A model generated the notes under the pieces. That model saw only the letters and a list, made by a program, of their open reading frames with translations. It searched no databases and was not told the origin of the DNA. A stretch of DNA of 29,151 bases. It comes from Smittium mucronatum (taxonomy: Eukaryota; Kickxellomycota; Harpellomycetes; Harpellales; Legeriomycetaceae). The DNA is taken from contig LSSL01002619.1 of NCBI GenBank assembly GCA_001953115.1, forward strand, positions 1 through 29,151. The letters are read 5' to 3'. Shown here piece by piece: positions 7,696-19,100 of the stretch (the stretch's first letter is position 1; each line of letters opens with the position of its first letter). The translations under genes were made by a program, and so were the position numbers.

Positions 7696-9869
7696 TTAGA
7701 TATTCTTTTCAAAAACAACGTATTCGTACAACCTCCGGAGGGTTTTGTAGTCCAACACGTCGATATCTAGTTCTATCTCCTCCTTCTGCTCTATAACCTC
7801 GGGGTAACCACTTTGTATAATATCAAATGCTATTTGCAAACGATCTGGGGGCAGAGTTTCAATCACTGTACTTAGCTTTAATTTCTCCTGGATGGTCAAA
7901 TCTGCTTCGTTTATATCATTATCAGCCGAGCTTCTTTGTTTGGTCCCGGATTTCTGAGAAGATGGCTGATCCATCTTTTTGCTAGATTTGGGTGTTTTGG
8001 TGCTGCGCCTATTCTTATTGCCAGAACCGTCGGTTGACTGTTTGGGTGTGCTGGAGTTATCACTTCCGTCGTCAATACCATTGCGATCAGAACTGACAGA
8101 ACTTTGTCTTTTTGATGCCTTAGATGACTCGTCAAGGTTTCCAAAATATTCAGTCCATTTTCCATCAAAAACAGCTTCTAAACTTTTCCCTGCGATATGG
8201 ACGGGATGCTTCTTGGGATTGAACTTGTAGCAATTTTGGAAAACAAGCTTAACATCATTGTAAAAGTCATGAATGCTTTGGTATTGATTATTTGTGAGTT
8301 TTGCACTGATAGTTCCCAAGTCCATTGGATTAGTGATTATTTTTGGATAGTTGGGGATTTTTAAAGAAACGTAATCAACAGGTTCGTAAAAGTAAAACGC
8401 TATGTCCTGATACTGCTTTTTGAAAAGCTCCTTTATAATCATATTGCAAGACTTTAATTGGGCTTGAAGATCAGGTACAATAGGTGCCTGACTTTTCTTC
8501 ACCTCTGCTACAGACAACTGCTCGTTATATTTCTTGAGTAAATTAGAATATGCTTTTTGCAAATGCTTTGCCATAGTAGAAATTGAATTTTCAATGCCAT
8601 TATATATAAAACAGTTTTCAAAAATCTGTTTAATATCAGAGTCTACTTCATTAAGGCTTGTATACTTATCATCGTTAAGCTTTGAAAGGACTGTGCTCAG
8701 GTCCATTGGGTGTTTAATCACATCAAGGTAATCTGGAATTTCAAATAGAATCGGATCCACAGGCTCCAAAAAGGGACCCGAATCTTTGTTATTTTGTAGA
8801 GCAATCACTATTTTTATCATTGAGTCTTTTTGAGATAGTGTCAAGGGTTCGCTTTTGGATTTTTTACTAGGAAAACTATGAACATCCTCAGTAGCTGAAG
8901 AACTAAGAGCTCTCTTACTATTATCAGTGCCGCTGTGGTTTTCATTTTTTTGGCTAGAAATAACAGAGTTATCTACAGAATTAGTTGTATCCGGTTTGGG
9001 ATTAGTAGTGTCTGAAGCTTGAGAATGGGACGAACTATTTTTAGAATTTAAAGACTCGGGAAGACTTAAAGATGGTTTGGAATCTATGTTCTCACCATGA
9101 ACAGTATTATCTTTAGTGTTTAGCGATTCGATTGAAATTTTATCTGAAACTAGGCTATTTTTTCCGGAATCCTGCTCAAGAATAGTGTTAACTTCAGTGG
9201 ATTGAATCGAATTTTCAGCATTGGGAACAGCGTTAGGTTCGAGGGAAGAAGGAATATTACTTTTATTGATAGTTTCAGGAGTATTAGTTGAGGCTTGTGT
9301 GGTTCCTGTTTCAGTTGAAGGTATTTGGGAAGAAGTTTGATCAATTTCAAGAATAGATTCAGACGTAGTAGTATGTAAATCTGAAGTTTGATTTATAGCT
9401 TGGCTATCTTTTTCTTTCTCAAGAGAGGAATCGGTATCAGAAGGGTTTTGAGTGTGGGTGATGTCTTCAGAGGCTATTTGGTTTGAGTCTGAATTTAACA
9501 CTGCCTCATGGGTTGTAGTGAAATTAGCAGCAGTTTCCATGGGTGTGTCAGATTGTGAAGCATTTTCGGTTGAACCAGCAGATTTGGAGTCTTGTTTTTC
9601 GATTTCGGGTTCAGGGACAGAAGTATCAACTAAAGGGTTTTAATATGTTATGAAATATTAAATGCGAAATATAAATGAAGGAAAAGGAAAGAAAGTGAAA
9701 AATTGAGGGAATATAAACCTTTCTGATCTATATCCATTTCGCTATGAGGCAGATCAGTATTAGAAACAGTGGGAGCACTTGAGCCTAAAGAAGGAACATC
9801 TTGTTGAGAGTTGGGGGTATCTATAGAAGAGTCGGGAATTGTACTGTTTGGGCTTATAGTGTTGGACAT
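7696..9869 (-). CDS. BDF1: BET-family double bromodomain protein (Bdf1/Bdf2-like), two exons
   Basis: Exon 1 is 9869-9719 and exon 2 is 9629-7696, joined across an 89-nt intron to give 694 residues. The protein should bind acetylated histone tails in the nucleus and act with TFIID and chromatin factors, as fungal Bdf proteins do. Residues 1 to about 300 are a low-complexity S/T/N/E/Q-rich region ending in a basic KKSKSE patch. Bromodomain 1 spans roughly 315-415, with PFLEPVDP, HPMDLSTV and the acetyl-lysine-binding Asn394 (FIYNG). Bromodomain 2 spans roughly 440-545, with FYEPVD, NPMDLGTI and Asn521 (YKFNP). A basic serine-rich linker follows. An extra-terminal (NET) domain occupies about 628-692, with LPPDRLQ and EEIELDID. 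Both domains lack the usual Trp of the ZA-loop WPF shelf (GPF in the first, FYF in the second). An ATG at 9540 opens the exon-2 frame, but splicing from 9869 adds 80 in-frame residues of matching composition, so I prefer the longer form. Confidence 0.92.
9630..9718 (-). other. spliceosomal intron of the BET gene
   Basis: On the minus strand the intron begins GTTTAT after CAGAAAG and ends in CCCTTTAG before TTGATACT. It is 89 nt, very AT-rich, and has stops in all continuing frames, including a TAA just inside the acceptor in the exon-2 frame. Removing it joins exon 1 (50 codons plus one base) to exon 2 in frame through a GTT valine codon. A branch site could lie in the CATAACATATTAAAAC stretch near the acceptor, but no perfect consensus is seen. 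Confidence 0.8.
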
Positions 9870-10610
9870 GGCAAAACACTCTGAACGATATTATAGATCT
9901 TGAAGTTTGAGTATAATCTAGATTTGTAAATGCTTATAAAAAAGCCTAATAGTGTTATCTGAATCACCTCCTTTTTTTAATGAAGCGTAAACAAATTTAT
10001 GTTGAAACAAATTACTGACGCTTTTCAATGATGACACGATTTACTATTGGGCATATTTTCCTATCATTACTACTATTCGATTAAACGCGCTGAATTTTCC
10101 AGATATTCATTGGATAATATCTGAAATGTTAAACAACGACATACAGAACGATATTCATTTGTTAATACGTTTCCTATACATTCCTGATTTGTATAAATGA
10201 CCAATAGATCACTTAGGGATGAATTTGATACTTTAGCTTTAATTGGAAGGATATTTTATTGACGTGACTGATTTACTCTATCAACCAAACATATTCGACT
10301 AGCATGCACTCCAGACTTTTTGATGTTTGAAACGCCCCAGCCTATTACATACATTTTTCTGGCTAAACGCGATATTTATTTCCTATTATAAACATGACCT
10401 TTTTAGGGATCAAAAGTATACTTATTTCCCATGAGTTTTTTTTTTTACACTCCCATATGAGTTTTAAATCGGTTTCTATTTGATATCAAATTAAAATAAC
10501 CAGATTATTAGCTAAGAACAAAAATGTCTATTTTCTTAAATTGAGTGCTATTAAGTATTGCTGGCCTGGAAAGAGCCGAATGGAATATGCCAATAAAAGT
10601 ACGTCATAAA
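9870..10610. promoter_or_regulatory. probable upstream region of the BET gene
   Basis: About 740 bp upstream of the minus-strand BET gene is moderately AT-rich and less degraded than the DNA beyond it. Several inverted CCAAT (ATTGG) sequences occur, for example near 10046, 10110 and 10240. No open frame of note is present. This is the transition from the genic part of the window into the AT-rich desert. Confidence 0.35.
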
Positions 10611-10634
10611 TGAATGAATGAATGAATGAATGAA
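10611..10634. repeat. (TGAA)6 microsatellite
   Basis: Six perfect copies of TGAA occur in a row at the genic/desert boundary. Confidence 0.95.
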
Positions 10635-11490
10635 GAGCTAAATGGATTCTGCAACGCAATCATTTACCTCAAAGTATTAGTATAGTTTTTTTTGTTGAGA
10701 AAAAATACTTTTAAGCCGTTCGAAAATTTCTTCGATTATGCTCAAGCGATTTGTTCATAGCAAAACTTATCCAACACAATTAAATCTCATACTAGAAATT
10801 GAAGGAATACTTCGCAACTGCTAATATACAAAACATTAGCATTCAGTTGAGTTGAGTTTATTTTTATAAAACACCATTCAAAATTATTGCTGCTTTTATG
10901 GCAATCACAATGGATAGTTTGCATCTGTTTTCACAACAAAAATAATTGATTTAAGGGTTAATTTTGGTGTAGTTGGAATAGCTAAGCATGATCTATAGCT
11001 GTAATATATACACATTATTATTAAGTTTGATTTTGGCCCCAAATATTGATTAGACCGTATCAATAACTCAATTCGAAATTGATTTGATTATGTACGGCTT
11101 CATGTTGCATAAACAACCGTTTTTTAAAAAAAAAATTCAGGATGGCGTTTTTTGAAAATTATTAGATAAATGGTATATTTACGTTTCTTAATCCCCAAGT
11201 GCATTTATAATATTTATACATTTATATAGACATCTTAATAAGTGGTGCTAATCATTTTAAAAAAAATCATAAATTGTAAAATCGAATTAAGCCTGATAGA
11301 TATTAGGCAAATTAAGTAAATTTGAATCATATTGCATTTTTAAGAATCAAAAATTAATATATGTTTCGAACCAAGTAAAAAAATTATCAATTTATTAAAC
11401 TTTGGTAAATTTTAAAGGTTAGATAATAAAAATATACTAATGTATTTAGGAATATCCTATTTTCATCAAAACCATACTGATTTGTTAGAA

Positions 11491-11548
11491 AAACATACTA
11501 TTGTAAAAAAAACATACTATTGTAAAAAAAACATACTATTGTAAAAAA
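11491..11548. repeat. tandem repeat, three copies of a 19-bp unit
   Basis: CATACTATTG recurs at 11494, 11513 and 11532, each followed by a TA8 tract, giving a perfect 19-bp period. A degenerate copy (CCATACTGA) lies just upstream at about 11471. Confidence 0.9.
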
Positions 11549-11790
11549 AAGTATACTTTTCGATGATGCACTGAGCATAACTTGGCCCTAAAATTCAATC
11601 AAATACACACTAATTATTTTTTCACATTTTAAGGTTTTTTAACAAAAAATGTGTTTTCTTAAAACACCAAACTTTACTGTTTTTTATAGTAAACAATTTA
11701 AAATCTGAGAACTAAAAAGATGGTTAAATAGTAAATTTCGTCCGAATAAATCCCGAATCCACTGTTTTGAGCAACTTTAAACTTTAATTA

Positions 11791-11850
11791 ATCATTTTCG
11801 GCCCTCTTAAACCATTTTCGGTCCATTTAAATCATTTTAGACTAAAGCAT
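11791..11850. repeat. degenerate tandem repeat, three copies of a 20-bp unit
   Basis: ATCATTTTCG, ACCATTTTCG and ATCATTTTAG begin at 11791, 11811 and 11831, an exact 20-bp period. The second halves of the first two units end in TTAA. The function is unknown. Confidence 0.6.
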
Positions 11851-13546
11851 GAATTTGCCCAATTAACACGTGTAAACATTATGTAGTTTTTCGTCTAATT
11901 TTTATTTTTGAAAATGGGTAAACATTTTTTTCCAATAGCCACTCATTATTCATATTTTCATAATAAAAAATTAAAAAATCACTCTAAATTGCGTCTACTC
12001 AAACAAAAACAGCTATACCCTCTTTGAAAGTCAATTTACATAGTTTTTACATTATATTAGAGCCAAAACATTCTAAAAAAACTTGTTTATATTTTCTTAA
12101 AGTTTAATTTTACTGGATTTTTACTTTTCAAATTATTGATATAAATCATCCTAAACATATATTAGTATAAATATTGGTTTAATACCTCAAAAAGTCTTAT
12201 AATATGTTTTAGTACATTTGTAATAAGGTAATATCTTTCCAACTATTGTTGAAAAATCATTTATTCAATTGAAAAAATCCTTTTTTATTTTAAAAATGAC
12301 ATTTATCTCATCAATAAAATGCATTGAATGGGAGCTTATCGATAAAATGTCTACTTAGACAATATTAATCAATGGAGAACTAAAAAAACCAAATATTTAA
12401 ATAAAATATGTTTCCACGTATCATTACTGCGCAAATAAATTTAAATCGGGGTGTAACTCTATGAAATGATCCAATAATTCTTGGATACATACATCAACCC
12501 ATTTTTTTAATAATTAATCTTAACTATCTCATATTTAGTTCATAGCCATATAAACTGCTTTTATTCCCACTTTTTGGTATGAAAAATTTTCAATTAGTTT
12601 TATTCTTTTTATTTACGTGCTTCCCTTTATATCTTATTCAAAATAAATCCTTTACTTAGTTTTATTCGGAAACCATAGGCTCCTTACACTACGAGTTAAA
12701 ATTTGTTAGGCCTTTAGGATCAAAAATAAACGCGTATTTCATCAATATACACATCTATAAGTGCTATGAGCTAAATCCGCCAAATTACATAAAAGTTATC
12801 ATTAGCATTTCAAGAGACGGGATAAAATATCATGGGATTTAAAAAAAGTTGGAGGAAAAAGGTAATAGTGTAGATCTCAAAAAGGTTTAATATAATGTAA
12901 TCAACAAAAAAAGACGCAACAAAAAATACAAAGCTATTTCAATAGAAATGTTCAAAAAAATTTGTTTAACTATCATTGGTAGCATATTTCATATTTATTT
13001 ACATTAAATTAAGCTTATTTTAATTCTAAAATTATTTTTTCAGAGAATCTCGAATTTGAAAGCCCTTAATATGTTGTTGATTATAGCTCTAAATTATATA
13101 ATATTAGGCTTTCTATAACCTCAAAAAAAAATCTAAGAATGATTTAGTTATCAAGTACACTGTGTTTAATGAACCAATAGATTCAGTACACGCATTGAAT
13201 GTTTCATCCAATGAAGAAATCTTCCGATAAGCATAATTGATTTTTAGAAAATAGAAAATGGTATAAATAAGGAAGCTTAGACATTTTGGAATGGCTAAGC
13301 TTTTCAACTTGTCTCTTTCCTTATCTTTTATATTTTTAACTAATATATCTTTTTACCTTTTATTATTAAAATTATCCTATTAAACCTGATCCTTACACTG
13401 TATCTTGACTTGACCTTCAATTTGGTAAAAGTTTTATATTCGTGATCATATCCGGGGAAACCTATATATATCAAAATTTTACTCTTATACCCTTTTCGGT
13501 TGTAATTAGTGACAGTAAATAATCTTAATTATGGTTATTTCAAGTT

Positions 13547-13714
13547 ATGAAACGATATATTGATATTATTGTGCTTTTTTGGCCAATAAAAAACCTGGTC
13601 GCTGATTATGCGTTACAAATTTCTTCTGATTCTAGTGAGTTCTCTTTTGTGGTAAAGAGAACAAATTGCTGGTTTCATTTATCAAAAGAAATCAAAGATG
13701 TTTTAAAAAAATAA
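13547..13714 (+). pseudogene. possible RNase H-like retroelement scrap (55 codons)
   Basis: A short open frame includes LQISSDSSEFSFVV followed by CWFHLSKE. This recalls the start of the RNase H domain of tyrosine-recombinase retrotransposons (strand with (T/S)DAS, then a hydrophobic strand and a W..SKE stretch). The match is short and could be chance. It lies about 600 bp upstream of a longer, better candidate on the same strand. Confidence 0.2.
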
Positions 13715-13970
13715 AATAATAAAACATGAAGAATTATATTACCAAGACATATATGGTATACAACTTATGCTAAAAAAAAAAATCAATAAATCTACAGAAC
13801 TTTTTATGAAAAATTCGGAAGCTTATCCCATTATGAAAAATATGATAAAAAATTTAAAAAAAAATATCTCAAAAAAATTCAAATTGGTACTAAGGCTATG
13901 ATTGTTTTCTCCCCCCTAAAAATGACTTTCTTTTGAGATTTAATCTAACAGCAAAGGATAAATATTCATA

Positions 13971-14363
13971 ATGGAGGATTTCCGATTATATATAATATAT
14001 CTGACTATCGGCGAAAATAATAGAAAATTCCTATTTTTTTATAGAAAAAAATTTCACAGAATTAATTATAACAGAATATTTTTATCGATAGAATCATTGT
14101 ATAAGTTACAATATCTATACGAAGAAGGTGAACTTATTGTGTATACCTCATCAAATACACGTATAGATGAAGATCAAATATCAAAAACCAAAATTTTAAT
14201 TAATACTATGGAACTCTCGGAATTTTATGGTATCATCGCTTTCTTTGAAAACTATTATGTTCTATTCTATTTTCATGTAAAGAAATCGGAAACTAGACGG
14301 GAATATTCCGCACATGTAGAAAATTTTCAAAAAAAAAATGCATATTTACTGCCTAATAATTGA
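13971..14363 (+). pseudogene. RNase H-like retroelement relic, 130-codon open frame
   Basis: This is the longest open frame in the desert outside the genic part. With stop codons as frequent as they are at this base composition, a 130-codon frame is hard to get by chance. The middle reads GELIVYTSSNTRID (about 53-66) and then ILINTMELSEFYGIIAFFEN (about 75-94). In DIRS/Ngaro-type RNase H domains the equivalent blocks are a strand ending in TDAS and a W..x..HINxLELxAxxxxLxxF helix. Here the catalytic Asp of the first block appears as Ser, so an active enzyme is unlikely. The upstream RINYNRIFL could match the usual W.NGR(S)F(L) block before RNase H. There are no intact neighbours. It could instead be a fragment of an unrelated gene; I favour a relic. 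Confidence 0.4.
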
Positions 14364-16448
14364 ATTAGATACCAAAGGAGTTTTTCTTATCACATTAATT
14401 AGCAACAGAGTAAGTGTTTGTAGTACCAGAAAGATAAAATAAAGAACATATTTTTTTTGACTCGATTTGAATTAGTATTATTATTTTAGCACTGTTAAAA
14501 ATTCGTATAACTTTCGGCTTTTTTAATTTGCTTTAGGCTAAAATTTAATAAAATTACTTTTTATTTTTTTATGAATTTTAAATCGGCTGATGAGTTAAGC
14601 CATTTATTCAATACCGATTGATGTAATAATATCAATCTGCTTGAAAATTTAATTAATTGAGATTTGTAAAAATAGAAATCATTGAAGAAAAAAAACAAAA
14701 AGTTCGAGCTTCTGATGTTTAATTATGGTTTATTAAAAAAATGATAACAAGAATATCTAAGAAATATAATAAAAACAAAACTTTTACCATGATAAGAAGT
14801 GATTTATAAATGAATATTTGAGCATTAAATAATTACCGATTCTAGATATCCGAGAATCAAACCTCATACGTTTGACCATAATTGAACTAGTTATAAAGAT
14901 AAACCCTGAAATAATTTATTGCATGAATATCTAAGTGATATGGAATTATCATAATGAAAACTAAACATATAATATAAAAATAATAGTTTCGACTATGTTA
15001 ATTATAGTTGTAATATAAAATTTAGAATATAAGGATGCTTTTTTTAAAAATAATTAACTCCTGCGCACTTTATTGAAGCCGAGATTTGGATCAGAAGAAA
15101 CTAGGATGCCATTAAAAGATACACATGTATATACCTTTAAAAATACATGTATTATATCTCAATAATTTAAAGGGTATAATGGGGGCGAATGTATATTATT
15201 TACTATAAGAAATATAAGATAAATTAGTCGAAAAACATATATATATATACTCTTTAATAAATGGATCTAGATTAAAATCTTACTTTTTTAAAAAAAAATT
15301 TTGTTTCAAGGAAATTAATATCAAGAAAATCCTATTATCCGTAACTACCAGGTAATTGTAGCCGTTTTGAAAAATTTGTAATTATAAGGAAAATGATTCA
15401 GTAAAATATTATTTAGTCAATCAAGAGGCAAAAAGTTTTATAATTTTACTTTTTTTATCCCCTTCAAAGAAACTATCAGAGCTTCCTTGATGTGTTTTTT
15501 TCAGAAAATTTCATTAGGATTTAATTTAGAATAGCTCTAGTTTAACCGATTTATTTTATTTTGATCATTTTTTAAAAAAAACGAGCCAAATAATAGGCTA
15601 TATTTTCCTTCAATACAATAATAGTAATTTATGCCAAATAAAAAATATAAAAAATATAAAATGAAATAATTCTACAAATGAAATATTTTATAATGACCTC
15701 TTCTTTCTCTATCCAAATCTTTTAAGATTAATCGAAAGTATCAAAAAGTTTCTAAAGTATTTGATAGGGCATACATCCAAAAATTTTCGAAAGTGATTTA
15801 AAATTGTCGAATTTCGTTTATTGTATTTTAAATGTACACAATATAATTAAATGTGGCTTAAATTGGTCGAAATTTATTAGATAAACCAAAGAGAATATTT
15901 TTGAAATATTCTCTACAGAGATAAAATTTTAGGGCTAAAAACACTTTTTTATTTTTAAAATATTTTTAAGATACTCAGTAATATATTTGTATATTTTAAA
16001 TCTCACATAAAAATTAAAATTGCAACTCATAAATCAAAAATAAATTGGGAAGAGTCATAATTCACATAATTTCAAAAAAATAGCAAAATATGAAAAAAAT
16101 CAGTCGAGATTCTTTAAAAAATATAAAAAACGATTTATTACTGTTAAAATCTTAAAAATAACGATTTCAATTTGAAAATGAGAGTTGAAAGTTATTATGA
16201 AGATCAAAAAATATGTTAATATTCTAAGAAACACAGAAAAATGTGCGAAAGTTCTGATAAAAATGGAATTAAAAAAAAAGATAATAGATGCAACAAGGTT
16301 TTTTTAACTCCATAAATTATTTAAAAAAAAATCTGATAGCATTTTAATCGATATAAAAATAATATAATACATATGTGAAAATTATAATCAAAGACACAGA
16401 AGCAAAAAAATCATCACAACACAAAATTTTGATTATAAATGCAACAAG
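14364..16448. other. AT-rich desert between relic fragments
   Basis: About 2.1 kb has no sustained open frame. If the fragment at 13971-14363 is an RNase H relic, this should hold decayed downstream parts of the same element, but I could not read any with confidence. A perfect 11-bp inverted repeat with a 3-nt loop lies at 15890-15914. Confidence 0.45.
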
Positions 16449-16676
16449 ATGATTAAATACAGATATATAAATGGAGATTATATTTTAAGTTTTACATCCA
16501 ATTATGATAATATTAAATCGATTAAAACCTCAGAAAAGATGCTATCTCATCTTGTAATTATATCAAGTTTACATTTAAACTATACTTTTGAATTAATAAA
16601 GTGTGGGTATCCTGTAATTATTACAGGGGTTACATGTATAAATAAATCATTTTTATCTGTCGTAGTAGCTGAGTAA
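16449..16676 (+). pseudogene. 75-codon open frame of uncertain origin
   Basis: I do not recognise this with confidence. Two readings compete. MLSHLVIISS (about 31-40) resembles the DEILSHAFWSS block before the catalytic Tyr in DIRS-type recombinases, and its distance from the RNase H-like frame at 13971 (about 2.4 kb) matches the RNase H-to-recombinase distance in the better relic at 18.8-23.2 kb. Alternatively GYPVIITGVTCINKSFL resembles a damaged ATPase P-loop. A frame of this length is not rare by chance at this composition. A perfect 17-bp palindrome (CCTGTAAT-T-ATTACAGG) lies within it at 16611-16627. Confidence 0.2.
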
Positions 16677-18780
16677 GCCGCAATGGTACTAATTATATTT
16701 TGATATTGAAAAATTTGAAATCTGACGTACAAATTCTGGGATTTAATTTCAAGATCGATACTTTAGTGACAAACTAGGTTCCAAAGATATCTAGTAAGAT
16801 CAAAAGAGCTAACTGATGGCTCCAAATCTCTAAAAAAATAAGAGATTTGATCAGAAATAAATTAGAATTTTTGGCAATTATTTCTACAAAGATATATGCC
16901 AAATAATACTTTGAGCAACCAAAGAGTTTTTTGAAATTTTGAAATCTTTGATTTTTATTGGAATCTATAGATAAGATAGCAAAAAAATATCTTGAGAAAA
17001 ATGAAAGCTGGTATGAAGATTAATTAAATATTAGTCCATCAAATAAAAATGAGCCCTAGAGTCTCAATAGAGCCGATAAAAAAAACTTTATAAGGTACAA
17101 AATAATAGATATGTTAAAATTTCTTTATATATCCAAACAAATAATTTCAGACTCGGAAAATTTTGTTTCTACAGGGGTTTTTAATATTTTTATATCGGAA
17201 TTTAAGCAGCAGAAAGGAATATATCACATTTTAGAAATTATAAATACGATTCAGGAATTAGTTTATTTATAGTTTTAGAAAAAAATCTAGAAATATTTGA
17301 TCTTCAAATAATTTTGGTGATAATAAATTCATTAGAGTTCATAAAATTCCGATGCTTTAGTGAGTTTTTTTTCGAAAAAAATACTTTCGTTTTTGCAAGG
17401 AATTATATTTTAAGATATAAATATGCCTAATTCTCTTATACCTTTTTCAAAAAAAAAAAACGAAAATATGCACTCATATTTATGAATTCATTATTAACAA
17501 ATAATAAAAAACAAATTCAAATAAAAATGATAGGGGGAAAAATAACAGCAGGAAGACCCAGGAAAATTAATGAAAAAATCATCTCTTAATGTGAGGTTAT
17601 TTTAATCACTAAATCATTTTTAACATAAATAGTATACCATCTTTACTTTAAAAAATTATTAGCAGGTAAAAAATCAACTCCAGTCCGTAAATATTAATAT
17701 AGTTACAATATAATGGGTATAAGTTAAAAAATATCTTCATTCGATGTATCGAATAATTTAAATTAATAAAAATATTATATATATAAATTAAAGCTTTGCA
17801 TATAGAATATGTGTCAGGGGGCAGCATATAATAGAGAAAAAATATGAGGGTGGGGGGGGGGGGGGAAGAGGGATGGAGAAATTAGTATCATTTTTTTCTT
17901 TTAATATCTGATATGTATTTCTTATATTGAATCTTAATACCTTTTTGTTCATATAATGTCTTTTATAATCGCAGAAAATGTTTCAATATCTGAAATTTAC
18001 TTTTTTTTTCTCTTTTTTTTAAAAAAAACATAAAAAGAGGTGCTCACAGATTTTATCGGATTTTTATTTCCCCCTATAATTAAGATGTATTTAGTTTGGT
18101 TTGGGTCTAAATTATACCATTTTTAACATAAAAAATTACAAATATTTTGCATTCAGTACTCTTTTCAACAAATCAGTATGGTTTCAATTAAATTAGGATA
18201 TTGATAAAAGCACTAGGAGACTTCGAAAACTTAATCGATTTTAAATTGGATAAAGTAAAAAAAAGACTGAAAAAAAATACAGAGTATTTAAAAATTAAAT
18301 ATAATCAAATTTATTTGTCTCTGGACCTGAAATTTTTTTATTTAACAACACAAAGGTAAATCTATTTATATATTTTATTTAGCATTGTGATAATTGTCCA
18401 CATTTCCCCACAAAAATACTCAAAATAATTCCATTTTGCACAGAAGTATCCCGCTTTATCACAGGTTTTTACTTTTTCCGATAAAAATGAAGAAAAAAAA
18501 CAATTATTGCACTTTTATAATTCTAATAGGATAAATATTAAGCTTTAAAATGTTATTGGGTAAAAATAAACCGATATATGATCCAACAAAATAAAGTGAA
18601 ATTTAGTAACTATATTTTTTATGATATGATCCGTGTATCTCTGCTCAGAAATAATATCATATTTTCTTTCGCAATGGTACTCTAACATCATTAAATATTT
18701 CATTTAAAAGTTTATTTTTTTTAAAATATCTGATTATAAAAACGCCAAGTTAATAAGATTAATGAGCTTTAACTTCGGTT
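16677..18780. other. AT-rich desert with a G-run island
   Basis: Stops are dense in all frames. The one striking feature is a G-rich patch near 17815-17873. No gene or RNA gene is recognised. Confidence 0.5.
17815..17873 (+). other. G-rich patch with a 14-G run, possible G-quadruplex
   Basis: The plus strand has G5 at 17817-17821, GGG at 17848-17850, an uninterrupted G14 at 17852-17865, then GGG near 17870, all inside DNA that is otherwise mostly A and T. Four or more G-runs within about 55 nt meet the usual pattern for quadruplex formation. Whether it folds or is used is unknown. Confidence 0.6.
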
Positions 18781-19100
18781 AATGCGCGAGAGAGAGAGCC
18801 TCAACTAGAAGAGTATGTCCCATTTTTCACTCAAAGAATTGCATTTACTGAGCTTTTAATATAATCAGAACTTTTATAAACGTCACCATATATCGATGAA
18901 ACCTTTTCTAGAGCTCCTATAACCTGTGAAGAATGAAATTATTCCTTTTATACATGCCTAAATACTAGTTGTATGAACTATTTCCCACTACCGCCGAAAG
19001 ATAAAGCTTCAATATAGGTGAATAAATTTAATTCTAAAATATATAAAATTCAGACCTTGATAGCTCAGACCACTAGTATAACCGATTATTACGTCATAGA
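18781..19100 (+). pseudogene. gag-like fragments of the retroelement relic
   Basis: The frame at 18781-18864 gives REPQLEEYVPFFTQRIAF before a TAA. The frame from 18976 gives NYFPLPPKDKASI, a stop, then VNKFNSKIYKIQTLIAQT up to a TGA. Charged and proline-rich stretches like these precede RT in related fungal elements as I remember them, but gag is poorly conserved, so the call leans on position upstream of a clear RT. Confidence 0.4.

Larger units (their letters stand above)
10635..13546. other. AT-rich desert, first part
   Basis: About 2.9 kb of strongly AT-rich DNA has dense stops in all six frames and many A and T homopolymers. It contains two short tandem arrays (listed separately). I find no exon, tRNA or recognisable relic. 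The slightly less AT-rich patch at about 11030-11110 may be old decayed sequence, but it translates to nothing I recognise. Confidence 0.5.

Noticed and set aside
18002..18045. T-run/A-run hairpin (CTCTTTTTT...AAAAAGAG)
   Set aside because: Snap-back A/T runs are everywhere in this block and expected by chance.
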